DNA from: JBLNDG01 sp050261415 | GTDB lineage: Bacteria > Bacillota > Clostridia > Lutisporales > Lutisporaceae | DNA: 24,520 bases | Direction: 5' to 3' | Assembly (NCBI GenBank): GCA_050261415.1 | Contig: JBLNDG010000140.1 | Span: forward strand, 1-24,520 | In this document: positions 1 through 5,713 of the stretch, in pieces | How the letters are laid out: each line of letters begins with the position of its first letter | How positions within the stretch are numbered: the stretch's first letter is position 1 | The notes under the pieces: generated by a model | The model's database searches: none | Told to the model about the DNA's origin: nothing | Seen by the model: the letters and a program-made list of their open reading frames with translations, nothing else | Made by a program: the position numbers and the translations under genes

Positions 1-174
1 TCTCAAATTCCCATAGGATTAAATTAGCGCCGTCTTAATTAATGTGAGAAAAAGGATGCCAATTTTCCCAATTTAAAATGCTAATCTACAATAAGCAAAG
101 CTGAATCAATTATTTCATTAATTGCTAGGGGAATAGATGTTAGGGAAGTAGCAAAGAAGAAGCACTTTAAGGAA

Positions 175-666
175 TTGCAGGACATGGCAAATTACATGAA
201 GCCAAAAGGCTATAATTGGAGCAGTTCGGAAAAAAATTATGTCCTGATACCACAGGAAAAAACAGTATCTACCAGCACTCATTCATCACCAGAAATACCT
301 ATTAAGGAAGAAGGTCAGGAATTGATGAGAACCAATGAAATCAATACAATTTTTAATAGGAAAAATGATGGTGGTTGTGAGTGCCTTGATAGATACGGTG
401 CTATTCTTAAGCTGCTTGAGGAAAAGAAGGATAGGCTTGCTGAACTTCTAAATGAAGAAGCCAACAAAGGGGAAATTACGAGATATATACTTCATGGTGA
501 TGCTAAAACAAAATCATTGAAAATTAATGAGACTTTGGACAACTTAATATACGATTTTAGCGAAGAAAGAAACATATCGCAAAAAGATATAATTCAGACT
601 GCATTAGTTGAGTTTTTTAGAAAGTATGGATATAAGCAAGAGCTTAGAGCCAGTTTAAAAATTTAA
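175..666 (+). CDS. Hypothetical protein with ribbon-helix-helix-like C-terminus; 5' end uncertain
   Basis: I do not recognise a named family. The C-terminal ~45 residues (from TKSLKINETLDNLIYDF to FRKYGY) have a beta strand followed by two amphipathic helices, as in MetJ/Arc/CopG-type DNA-binding domains, so a DNA-binding role is inferred. The listed start is a TTG; ATG at 184 has a better site (AAGGA about 10 nt upstream). However, the same frame stays open upstream to the stop at 82-84 and reads as credible protein (SIISLIARGIDVREVAKK) with no ATG, GTG or TTG, so the original start may have been lost. A coiled-coil gene follows 75 nt downstream in the same direction. Confidence is good that this is coding, low for function. 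Confidence 0.6.
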   Translation: MQDMANYMKPKGYNWSSSEKNYVLIPQEKTVSTSTHSSPEIPIKEEGQELMRTNEINTIFNRKNDGGCECLDRYGAILKLLEEKKDRLAELLNEEANKGEITRYILHGDAKTKSLKINETLDNLIYDFSEERNISQKDIIQTALVEFFRKYGYKQELRASLKI

Positions 667-741
667 TACAAATATTATTTGAATTATGGTATTTCTGGTT
701 GTGATTTGGTAAAATTAAATGAAAGAGGGAGTGTGCAGAAC

Positions 742-1029
742 ATGGAAGATAAAATGTTTGAGTTAATGACAAAATTGTATAGTGAGTTTTCCGAATTCAG
801 GAAAGATATGAACGAGTTCAGGAAAGAAACAAAAGATGATATTAGCGTTCTGAAAAATGATGTTGTTAAGCTTGAAAATAAGCTTGATTCAGCCCTTGAC
901 GGGTATAAGGTTACTTTTGAAAAGCTTACAGTTCTTGAAAAGAAAGTAGATGATATCTCTACGAAGGTTGAAAAACAGGATGTTGAAATTACTGTTATAA
1001 AAGGCGGCAAGAGAACTAAGGCAGAATAA
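742..1029 (+). CDS. Small coiled-coil protein
   Basis: A 95-residue, highly charged protein of near-continuous heptads (SEFSEFRKDMNEFRKETKDD, then LEKKVDDISTKVEKQ) and no membrane segment or catalytic motif. It ends in a basic tail (GGKRTKAE). Similar short coiled-coil proteins are common hypotheticals in clostridial genomes; I know no function. The frame can be extended upstream to 679, but ATG 742 is preferred because GAGGGAG lies 10 nt before it and because the protein then starts with the amphipathic MEDKMFELM helix. It is followed by a rho-independent terminator, and probably shares a transcript with the upstream gene. Confidence 0.65.
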   Translation: MEDKMFELMTKLYSEFSEFRKDMNEFRKETKDDISVLKNDVVKLENKLDSALDGYKVTFEKLTVLEKKVDDISTKVEKQDVEITVIKGGKRTKAE

Positions 1030-1050
1030 CACTACTTTTTGGTTTTAAAT

Positions 1051-1085
1051 AAAATCAGGCTTTTAAACGAGTTCTGATTTTTTTA
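1051..1085 (+). terminator. Rho-independent terminator after the coiled-coil gene
   Basis: An 8-bp stem (AAAATCAG at 1051-1058 pairing with CTGATTTT at 1074-1081) runs into a T-rich tract, 21 nt after the stop codon. The loop is 15 nt, so the hairpin is only moderately stable. Confidence 0.6.
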
Positions 1086-1138
1086 TTTACAATAATTATA
1101 TTCTTTAGTATATTTATGGCGTAAGCACGGTTTACTTT

Positions 1139-1202
1139 AGCTTACCAGAAGTAAGCTTTCTTTTGGTAAGCTTTCAGGAAGCTGGGCTTACAAAAAGCTT
1201 AC
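1139..1202. repeat. Cluster of GTAAGC/GCTTAC inverted repeats
   Basis: The hexamer GTAAGC or its complement GCTTAC occurs five times here: AGCTTAC 1139-1145 and GTAAGCT 1151-1157 (a 7-bp hairpin with a 5-nt loop), GTAAGC 1166-1171, GCTTAC 1186-1191, and AGCTTAC ending at 1202. A sixth GTAAGC lies at 1121-1126. Several alternative hairpins can form. No gene covers this stretch; the interval 1086-1290 otherwise holds only an AT-rich hairpin (see 1231-1259). Confidence 0.55.
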
Positions 1203-1230
1203 TTTAAGCAATTATGATTTTTGTAAATAT

Positions 1231-1259
1231 TGAGAAGTCAACAATAGCAAGGCTTCTCA
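1231..1259. repeat. Short inverted repeat (7-bp stem)
   Basis: TGAGAAG at 1231-1237 pairs with CTTCTCA at 1253-1259 across a 15-nt loop. There is no T tract on either strand, so it is not an obvious terminator. It sits just upstream of the RHS relic. Confidence 0.35.
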
Positions 1260-1292
1260 GGTTGGTTATATATGGTAAGGTTTCTGTTTTAG

Positions 1293-1454
1293 TGTGCATA
1301 CTACCGGTATGATGAAGAAACTGAGATATATTACCTCAACGCACGGTATTATGATCCGAAGATAGCCAGGTTTCTGACTGAGGATACTTATAGGGGAGCA
1401 GCTAATGACCCGCTGAGTTTGAATCTATATACGTATTGCCATAATGAGCCGGTG
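1293..1454 (+). pseudogene. RHS-repeat core domain fragment (relic)
   Basis: The frame 1293-1454 translates to a segment of the RHS-repeat-associated core domain: YRYDEETEIYYLNARYYDP, then KIARFLTEDTYRGAANDPLS, then LNLYTYCHNEPV. This is the hallmark that precedes the toxin junction in RHS/YD-repeat and wall-associated proteins. Such proteins usually run to well over a thousand residues; here about 54 codons remain. A TAG stop at 1290-1292 abuts the fragment on the left, there is no plausible start, and homology ends at NEPV before an unrelated tail to the TAG at 1509. I infer a leftover of an RHS gene or of one of its recombining 3' cassettes. Confidence 0.8.
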
Positions 1455-1609
1455 TTATGTTTTTTACAAGGTACAATCAAAAATATCGTTAGCAGCAACA
1501 AATCGGTATAGAAAGGCAACGTCCAATAAATGGATTGTGGTCTTTTTTGCGTCTGAACAATGGTATAACCACCATTATTCAGTAATATTTTTATTTGGAA
1601 TAGTTCTGC

Positions 1610-1638
1610 TTGACTTCTTGTGCGCACAATATTATAAT
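1610..1638 (+). promoter_or_regulatory. Sigma-A promoter of the ribbon-helix-helix gene
   Basis: TTGACT (1610-1615), a 17-nt spacer and TATAAT (1633-1638), with optimal spacing and one mismatch to consensus. The coding start is 31 nt downstream of the -10 box. The left arm of a perfect inverted repeat occupies most of the spacer. Confidence 0.8.
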
Positions 1639-1655
1639 TAATGTGCGCACAAGAA
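1615..1655. promoter_or_regulatory. Perfect 14-bp inverted-repeat operator flanking the -10 box
   Basis: TTCTTGTGCGCACA (1615-1628) is the exact reverse complement of TGTGCGCACAAGAA (1642-1655); the 13-nt centre (1629-1641) contains the -10 box. Each arm also contains the self-complementary octamer GTGCGCAC, so the site offers two dyads 27 bp apart centre to centre. Placement over spacer and start region is typical of repressor binding. The likely ligand is the ribbon-helix-helix protein encoded immediately downstream (inference). Confidence 0.75.
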
Positions 1656-1668
1656 AAGAGGTGAATTC

Positions 1669-1851
1669 ATGGCGCAAGGGAAAAAAGGGCGTCCGCCGTC
1701 CGATAATTCCCTAAAAGACAGAATCTTTATACGGGTAGATGACGATACAAAAGAAAAGCTTGACAAATGCACTGAAAAGCTAAATACTACTCGTTCAGAT
1801 GTCGTCCGAAAGGGTATTGGAATGGTGTATGAATCCCTCGATAAAAAATAA
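1669..1851 (+). CDS. Small ribbon-helix-helix (CopG/Arc-type) DNA-binding protein
   Basis: A 60-residue basic protein. Residues ~19-25 (DRIFIRV) form the expected DNA-contacting beta strand, followed by helix A (DDTKEKLDKCTEKLN), the turn TTRSD, and helix B (VVRKGIGMVYESL), a complete ribbon-helix-helix fold with a basic N-terminal arm (GKKGRPPSDNS). The family binds DNA as dimers on inverted repeats and often represses its own promoter; the perfect operator upstream fits this. The start is supported by AGAGGTGA 6 nt before the ATG. This type is often an antitoxin, but the genes downstream are decayed DUF6809/DUF6061-like sequences rather than a recognisable toxin, so it may be a free-standing regulator. 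Confidence 0.8.
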   Translation: MAQGKKGRPPSDNSLKDRIFIRVDDDTKEKLDKCTEKLNTTRSDVVRKGIGMVYESLDKK

Positions 1852-1852
1852 A

Positions 1853-1953
1853 GGAAGCGGCGCTCTCCAACCAAGAATCACGCCACTTCCCCCATGCAAC
1901 CACCTGAAAGGCAGACTGCATAAATATTCTATCATATGCGGGCCTTTCTTTCA
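1853..1953 (+). terminator. Two consecutive hairpins after the ribbon-helix-helix gene
   Basis: Hairpin 1 starts 2 nt after the stop codon: GGAAGCGGCG (1853-1862) pairs with CGCCACTTCC (1881-1890), 9 of 10 positions. Hairpin 2 pairs GAAAGGC (1906-1912) with GCCTTTC (1942-1948), strengthened by an inner GCAT/ATGC, and ends in TTTC. Hairpin 2 is a plausible weak terminator; hairpin 1 has no T tract and may stabilise the mRNA. Confidence 0.45.
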
Positions 1954-1988
1954 AGGAGTTGCAAATAAAGATTGAAAGGATGAAGCAT

Positions 1989-2270
1989 ATGAAAAGCATT
2001 TTGTAAGAACTCTTTGACGGCAGTATATACCCGGATGAATTAATCATTTCAAGAGCCCCGGAGTACTATCCATTAAACAAAAAAATATCCGGCACAATGG
2101 AAATGTGGAAAAACAAGCTCTCAGAAGATGATTTTAAAGAGCTTGAGAACCTGTTGGATTTGCGCTCCCAATCGGATTCAATGCATGCTTCGGCATCGTT
2201 TATGTATGGCTTTAAGCTTGGTGCAGCTGTCATAATTGAGGTACTGAACGGAAAGGGGGGGAGCTTGTCC
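1989..2270 (+). pseudogene. DUF6809-family gene interrupted by a stop at codon 6
   Basis: From ATG 1989 (AAAGG about 7 nt upstream) the frame reads MKSIL, stop, then ELFDGSIYPDELIISRAPEY, PLNKKISGTMEMWKNKLSED and a helical remainder containing SQSDSMHASASFMYGFKLGA. This matches my memory of DUF6809, a small clostridial family of unknown function. The TAA at 2004-2006 stands where the family has Glu, so a GAA-to-TAA change is the simplest explanation. Translation could only restart at ATG 2097, losing the N-terminal third. The frame runs without a stop into the next module. Confidence 0.65.
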
Positions 2271-2602
2271 GTGGAGGAGATTAAATCCTGTAAGTACAAT
2301 AATGATAACGACACCATTGACATTATTAAGACTGACGGTTCTAAAATGAGTGTCCTGTGTGCCGCAATTGAGGACAGTTTAAACAATACCATAACGACTC
2401 GCTCAAAGCTCGTTTGGCTCAAAGATAATGAACCATCCACCTATGCGGAACTTGTTCTGGACAGCAAAATGCAGCAGTTCTTAGACTGCATTGACAAAAC
2501 ACACAACGAAATAGAAAAAAGGTCAAGGAGCAATTAATACCTAAGTTTGGAGAGAATATAGCCGGCCAGATAGCAAGAGGATTTATGATGTACGACAGTT
2601 AA
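2271..2602 (+). pseudogene. DUF6061-like module, in frame with the preceding gene and frameshifted near its end
   Basis: GTG 2271, preceded by an AGGGGGGGAG-like site, begins EEIKSCKYNNDNDTIDI and continues to TRSKLVWLKDNEPSTYAELV, resembling DUF6061 proteins (short clostridial or prophage hypotheticals). It lies in the same frame as the DUF6809 relic, so upstream and downstream parts form one continuous reading frame from 2097 to 2537. The current frame ends after EIEKRSRSN at 2537. Adding one A to the A6 run (2515-2520) would instead read KVKEQLIPKFGENIAGQIAR and end at TAA 2600-2602, a much more protein-like terminus. I infer a one-base contraction in the A run. Family assignment is from memory and moderate. 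Confidence 0.5.
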
Positions 2603-2636
2603 GCAGACAACAAGGATTGTCATGGTGGACACACGC

Positions 2637-2681
2637 AATAGCCATGAAGTACGCTTTGTACCTCGTGGCTTATTTGTTTTT
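2637..2681 (+). terminator. Strong rho-independent terminator
   Basis: AATAGCCATGAAGTAC (2637-2652) pairs with 2658-2674 through a 5-nt loop, with two G-U pairs and one bulged T, then runs into TGTTTTT. It lies 35 nt after the ancestral stop of the DUF6061-like gene and closes the small-gene region. Confidence 0.8.
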
Positions 2682-2855
2682 AGCGAAGTTTTTATAGTTA
2701 CAGTATAACCCCTTAACCGATTTGCCGGCAAGGGAATGTTGCTTCTCTAAAACATCCCTGTGGTAGTTGCCCTTGTGGTCTCCCGGTTTAAGAAATCACT
2801 GGTACCCTTTTTGGCTCCCTTTTAAATGAGTATTTCCAATATACCTCATAAGCAT
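2670..2855 (-). other. Possible disrupted small reading frame
   Basis: On the minus strand one frame runs from ATG 2855 (MLMRYIGNTHLKGSQKGYQ) through a single TGA at 2796-2798 into FLKPGDHKGNYHRDVLEKQH and SLAGKSVKGLYCN, ending at TAA 2670. The composition is protein-like and only one stop interrupts it, but I recognise no family and its 3' end overlaps a plus-strand terminator. It may be a decayed gene or chance. Apart from this I see nothing in 2682-2874. Confidence 0.2.
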
Positions 2856-2874
2856 TCCGATTGAAAATGTGAGG

Positions 2875-3159
2875 CTAAAAATAAGCAAAATATACATTAT
2901 AGGCTTCGTCATTAATCCTGTTTACAGCCGGGGATATGTCCAATATTTTTACAGCAACAAGTATTAAGCCTGATATGCCCATCGAAATAAGCAGACTGGT
3001 ACATTCAGGGTGTTTTCTGGCTGTAAGCACAGCAAGATAAGAAATCCATAATACCGCACAAGTGATGACAATAATACTTATTTGCACCGGAAGGTATTTG
3101 ATAACCGATATAGTTAAAAACCCTATACATATACTTAAATCCGGCCTGTTATTCATCAT
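2875..3159 (-). CDS. Small integral membrane protein at the end of the ger operon
   Basis: A 94-residue protein with three predicted membrane segments (about residues 7-20, 24-46 and 54-73) and a short polar tail ending VYFAYF. No family recognised. The start MMNNRPD is chosen because AAAGGGAG lies 8 nt upstream; the frame is open to 3180 but without a site there. It follows the 52-residue membrane protein gene by 25 nt in the same direction, so co-transcription with gerABC is likely. Known small membrane partners of GerA-type receptors usually have two segments, so equivalence is uncertain. No convincing terminator follows. Confidence 0.6.
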   Translation of the reverse strand: MMNNRPDLSICIGFLTISVIKYLPVQISIIVITCAVLWISYLAVLTARKHPECTSLLISMGISGLILVAVKILDISPAVNRINDEAYNVYFAYF

Positions 3160-3184
3160 TATTAGTCTCCCTTTAGACAATTAT

Positions 3185-3343
3185 TTATCCCCTATATAAA
3201 AGAACAACAGGCAATACAATTGATATTGCTGTCAGAAGTATCACCCCTATTGCTGCCATCTTGTTTTTCTTCCAGTTGTATTTGGCAAAGCTCAATGTAT
3301 AAAGCGAAATTAAAAGTATAAAAGGGATAACAACATATTTCAT
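3185..3343 (-). CDS. 52-residue two-segment membrane protein, translationally coupled to gerC
   Basis: The minus strand encodes MKYVVIPFILLISLYTLSFA, a short basic loop (KYNWKKNK), then MAAIGVILLTAISIVLPVVL and ends LYRG. This gives two hydrophobic segments joined by a positively charged turn. The ATG overlaps the gerC stop (ATGA, bases 3340-3343) and GGAG lies 8 nt upstream inside gerC, the normal signature of translational coupling. Some Bacillus ger operons carry a D gene for a small two-segment membrane protein that modulates receptor function; position and topology match that class, so a germinosome accessory role is a reasonable inference. It is short enough to be missed by ORF length cut-offs. 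Confidence 0.7.
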   Translation of the reverse strand: MKYVVIPFILLISLYTLSFAKYNWKKNKMAAIGVILLTAISIVLPVVLLYRG

Positions 3344-4620
3344 TTATTTTTCTCCTCCGAGAATATTATCTGCGAGCTTTCAACCAATCCTCCTGTACGC
3401 CTTATGGCAAACTTTACTTCCGTAGTTATCTCTGCTTCCTTATAGTGACTATTCCAGCCGTATGCTTCCCATTCGTCTATTGTACCGAAATGCTTTACAG
3501 CCTTTTGCCCGAATTTGAATGCATCACAATTCAATTTCTGTGTTTTTTTGATTGTCCTGTCAAGACCATCCTTAACAAACCGTTCAATTGCCGCTTGCAG
3601 GACAGGCTGCAATTTCGGGTCTTCATAGTTAATCCTGCTCTGAATGGCTAATATGTCCCCTTCAAGCTGTATTTTTAGGTGTATAACCGGTTTTAGCCCC
3701 TCAAACCGTATATCAAATTCAGGACTTCTTGCCTGTCTCGTGTCAACAGGTATAATATAATCAGGGCTTTTTGGATCTTGAATTGTAAAAATTCCTATCT
3801 TGAATATTCCCTTTGCGATAGATAATAAACGGGACTCAAAGCCCGTAAGTTTTCCTACCATCCTGTCTCCGTCAAATACTGCCAAGCCTAAAATTTCTGT
3901 TTCATTCCCATCTTTTCTTGGGATGTCGCCTGCGTAATAATCACCTGCAATATTAAACTCTGTCCCCCACCTTCCTCCGTCCTCTTTAAAGTTTTCACCC
4001 TTGTTCACCGCCCCCAAAATAGCTATAGGCTGGTGGTAAGTAGATTTTATGCAATCATACAGGTCATATAGCGTCAGGTCGGTGAAGTAGCCCGATTCGT
4101 TCGCTTGTTCCATCAAATCGGCTATTTCTCTTGAAATGGTTTTCCCGATAAACGGTTTAAATGACTTTACAAATTCCTCGGCACTTCCTCTCGATATTAC
4201 CACATTTGAACTGAACCTGATTGTACCACCTCTTACGATAGGTGCAATAAATTCGCCTACCATTCCGCTTCGGGCAAGCTCTTCGGAAAAGACCAGCAAT
4301 TGCGTGTGCGACAAATCTATTTTTCTTGGTATGCTGGCGTTTGCCAGTTCAAGTCCGGAAAAAAACGACGGTGCATCTATTGTCAGCGTTTTATATGAAA
4401 ATCCTCCTCCGGCTTGACCGCCTCCACCCATACTACTCTTTTCCCCTTCGCTTGCTGTGGACGGAAGCTGAAATGTAATCCGCCATTTGTCCGATACACC
4501 CCTATCTATACCAATAATTGACACATGCTCAACATCGTTTAATTCTACTGCATCATAACAGCCTGTGAGTGAAGTTAAAATAACTGTACATAACACTATA
4601 AATGCAAATATTCTATACAT
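3340..4620 (-). CDS. gerC: Spore germination receptor lipoprotein subunit, Ger(x)C family
   Basis: About 426 residues, close to the usual Ger(x)C size. The N-terminus is a lipoprotein signal: hydrophobic IFAFIVLCTVILTSLTGC, with the lipobox LTGC placing the lipidated Cys at residue 21 from the chosen ATG. Next comes the family opening YDAVELNDVEHVSIIGIDRG. GerC anchors to the outer face of the spore inner membrane and completes the GerA-B-C germinant receptor. ATG 4620 overlaps the gerB end by 8 bp; an in-frame GTG at 4632 exists, but the GGGGGG site sits directly against it, so ATG 4620 is preferred. The C-terminal domain contains the typical WEAYGWNS segment. Expression in the forespore is expected from family knowledge. 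Confidence 0.93.
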   Translation of the reverse strand: MYRIFAFIVLCTVILTSLTGCYDAVELNDVEHVSIIGIDRGVSDKWRITFQLPSTASEGEKSSMGGGGQAGGGFSYKTLTIDAPSFFSGLELANASIPRKIDLSHTQLLVFSEELARSGMVGEFIAPIVRGGTIRFSSNVVISRGSAEEFVKSFKPFIGKTISREIADLMEQANESGYFTDLTLYDLYDCIKSTYHQPIAILGAVNKGENFKEDGGRWGTEFNIAGDYYAGDIPRKDGNETEILGLAVFDGDRMVGKLTGFESRLLSIAKGIFKIGIFTIQDPKSPDYIIPVDTRQARSPEFDIRFEGLKPVIHLKIQLEGDILAIQSRINYEDPKLQPVLQAAIERFVKDGLDRTIKKTQKLNCDAFKFGQKAVKHFGTIDEWEAYGWNSHYKEAEITTEVKFAIRRTGGLVESSQIIFSEEKNK

Positions 4621-5713
4621 ACTTTCCAGCACCCCCCTTTTTCCGTATTACAGCAACTATCAACGCTATAAAAGAGGGAAGGTAAAACAAAGCCCAGCCA
4701 TATTCCATCAGATACTGTCTGTATATGCTTATGACATCCATAATCCCCCGTGGAATCATGGACAGGGAAAGAAGTATAATAGAAAAAGGAATTATTAAAG
4801 GCTTTTTATCTTTTATCCTGAACATATGGCAGTAGACAATTAATACCATGTAAAACAGAACACTCCCAGAAATAAGAGAGGTTAAGTTCCATATGAAAAG
4901 AAATATGGACTCGGTTCTTTGAAAGAAAACGCCGTAATTAATCAAAGATGACATCACATACATTGGTGCAGTGAGTTCCCTTCCAACAAAGTATGAAAAT
5001 GTCAGCAAAAATGCTAAATAGGCGACTAAAACCAATATTTCTGAAATCAACAGGCTTATAAAACCTGCTTTTTTTATTTCTTTTACCCCATGAAGCGACT
5101 TTGCAATGATGGCAATGATAATCACTTCCCCGAAGGCCGAGCTTCTCATAGCCCCATGATATATTGTTTTGCCCAACCCGTACCCATATATGGGAAACAG
5201 GCGGTGAAGCTGGTAATGCTGAAACGATAATACAATTATTATTACAAAGGCAGTTATTAGTGAAAAAGCTATAAGCTTTGCGTAGCGTGCAATCGCTTCC
5301 AAACCTAAGAAGCTTAAAACAACCACAACGGCAACAAAAGCCCCTATAATGAAGGTTATGGGTGTTTTGGGAAATACATATACTTTTTGAACCTCTGCAA
5401 ATTCCCTTATGCCTATAGCTGTTTCGATAAGCAGCACCGCAGCAAGTAAAAAAGAGAACGCAAAGCCCAAAAACCTACCGAATACATTATCATAAACCTC
5501 CATTATGTTATTCCCCGGATAGCGTTTTAACAAAATATAAACAAACATGAACCCCACAGCAGCAACGGCAGCAGATACCAATGTCATGTACCATTCTGCC
5601 GTACCTACTAACTTAACAGCCATCGTAGGACTTGAAAAGAACATCTTGGTACTGGTTGTTATGACTAAAAGCCATAGCGCTTCTTGAAATCCAAACTTAC
5701 CTTCTTTCGTCAT
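4613..5713 (-). CDS. gerB: Spore germination receptor permease-like subunit, GerAB family
   Basis: A 366-residue integral membrane protein of the APC-like GerB family with about ten hydrophobic segments. It starts with the typical short cytoplasmic opening (TKEGKFGFQEALWLLVITTS) and contains the conserved early loop KRYPGNNIMEVYDNVFGRFLG (first 20 or so of the loop). GerB subunits bind the germinant in the spore inner membrane. The ATG overlaps the gerA stop as ATGA (5710-5713), indicating translational coupling, and the 3' end overlaps gerC. Length is normal and no residues look disrupted. What germinant it recognises cannot be read from sequence. Confidence 0.93.
   Translation of the reverse strand: MTKEGKFGFQEALWLLVITTSTKMFFSSPTMAVKLVGTAEWYMTLVSAAVAAVGFMFVYILLKRYPGNNIMEVYDNVFGRFLGFAFSFLLAAVLLIETAIGIREFAEVQKVYVFPKTPITFIIGAFVAVVVVLSFLGLEAIARYAKLIAFSLITAFVIIIVLSFQHYQLHRLFPIYGYGLGKTIYHGAMRSSAFGEVIIIAIIAKSLHGVKEIKKAGFISLLISEILVLVAYLAFLLTFSYFVGRELTAPMYVMSSLINYGVFFQRTESIFLFIWNLTSLISGSVLFYMVLIVYCHMFRIKDKKPLIIPFSIILLSLSMIPRGIMDVISIYRQYLMEYGWALFYLPSFIALIVAVIRKKGGAGKYV

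Noticed and set aside
684..1010. Long minus-strand reading frame opposite the coiled-coil gene
   Set aside because: Serine/phenylalanine-rich shadow of the Lys/Glu-rich coiled coil; no ribosome site or plausible protein character.
1139..1202. CRISPR array
   Set aside because: The repeats are hexamers with irregular 5-15 nt spacing in both orientations, not regular repeats with ~30-nt spacers, and no cas genes are nearby.
1444..1641. 65-codon plus-strand frame after the RHS relic
   Set aside because: No ribosome site, overlaps the relic and the downstream promoter/operator, and composition is not protein-like.
2534..2731. 65-codon minus-strand frame
   Set aside because: Runs across a plus-strand terminator and the end of a decayed gene; no recognisable motif.
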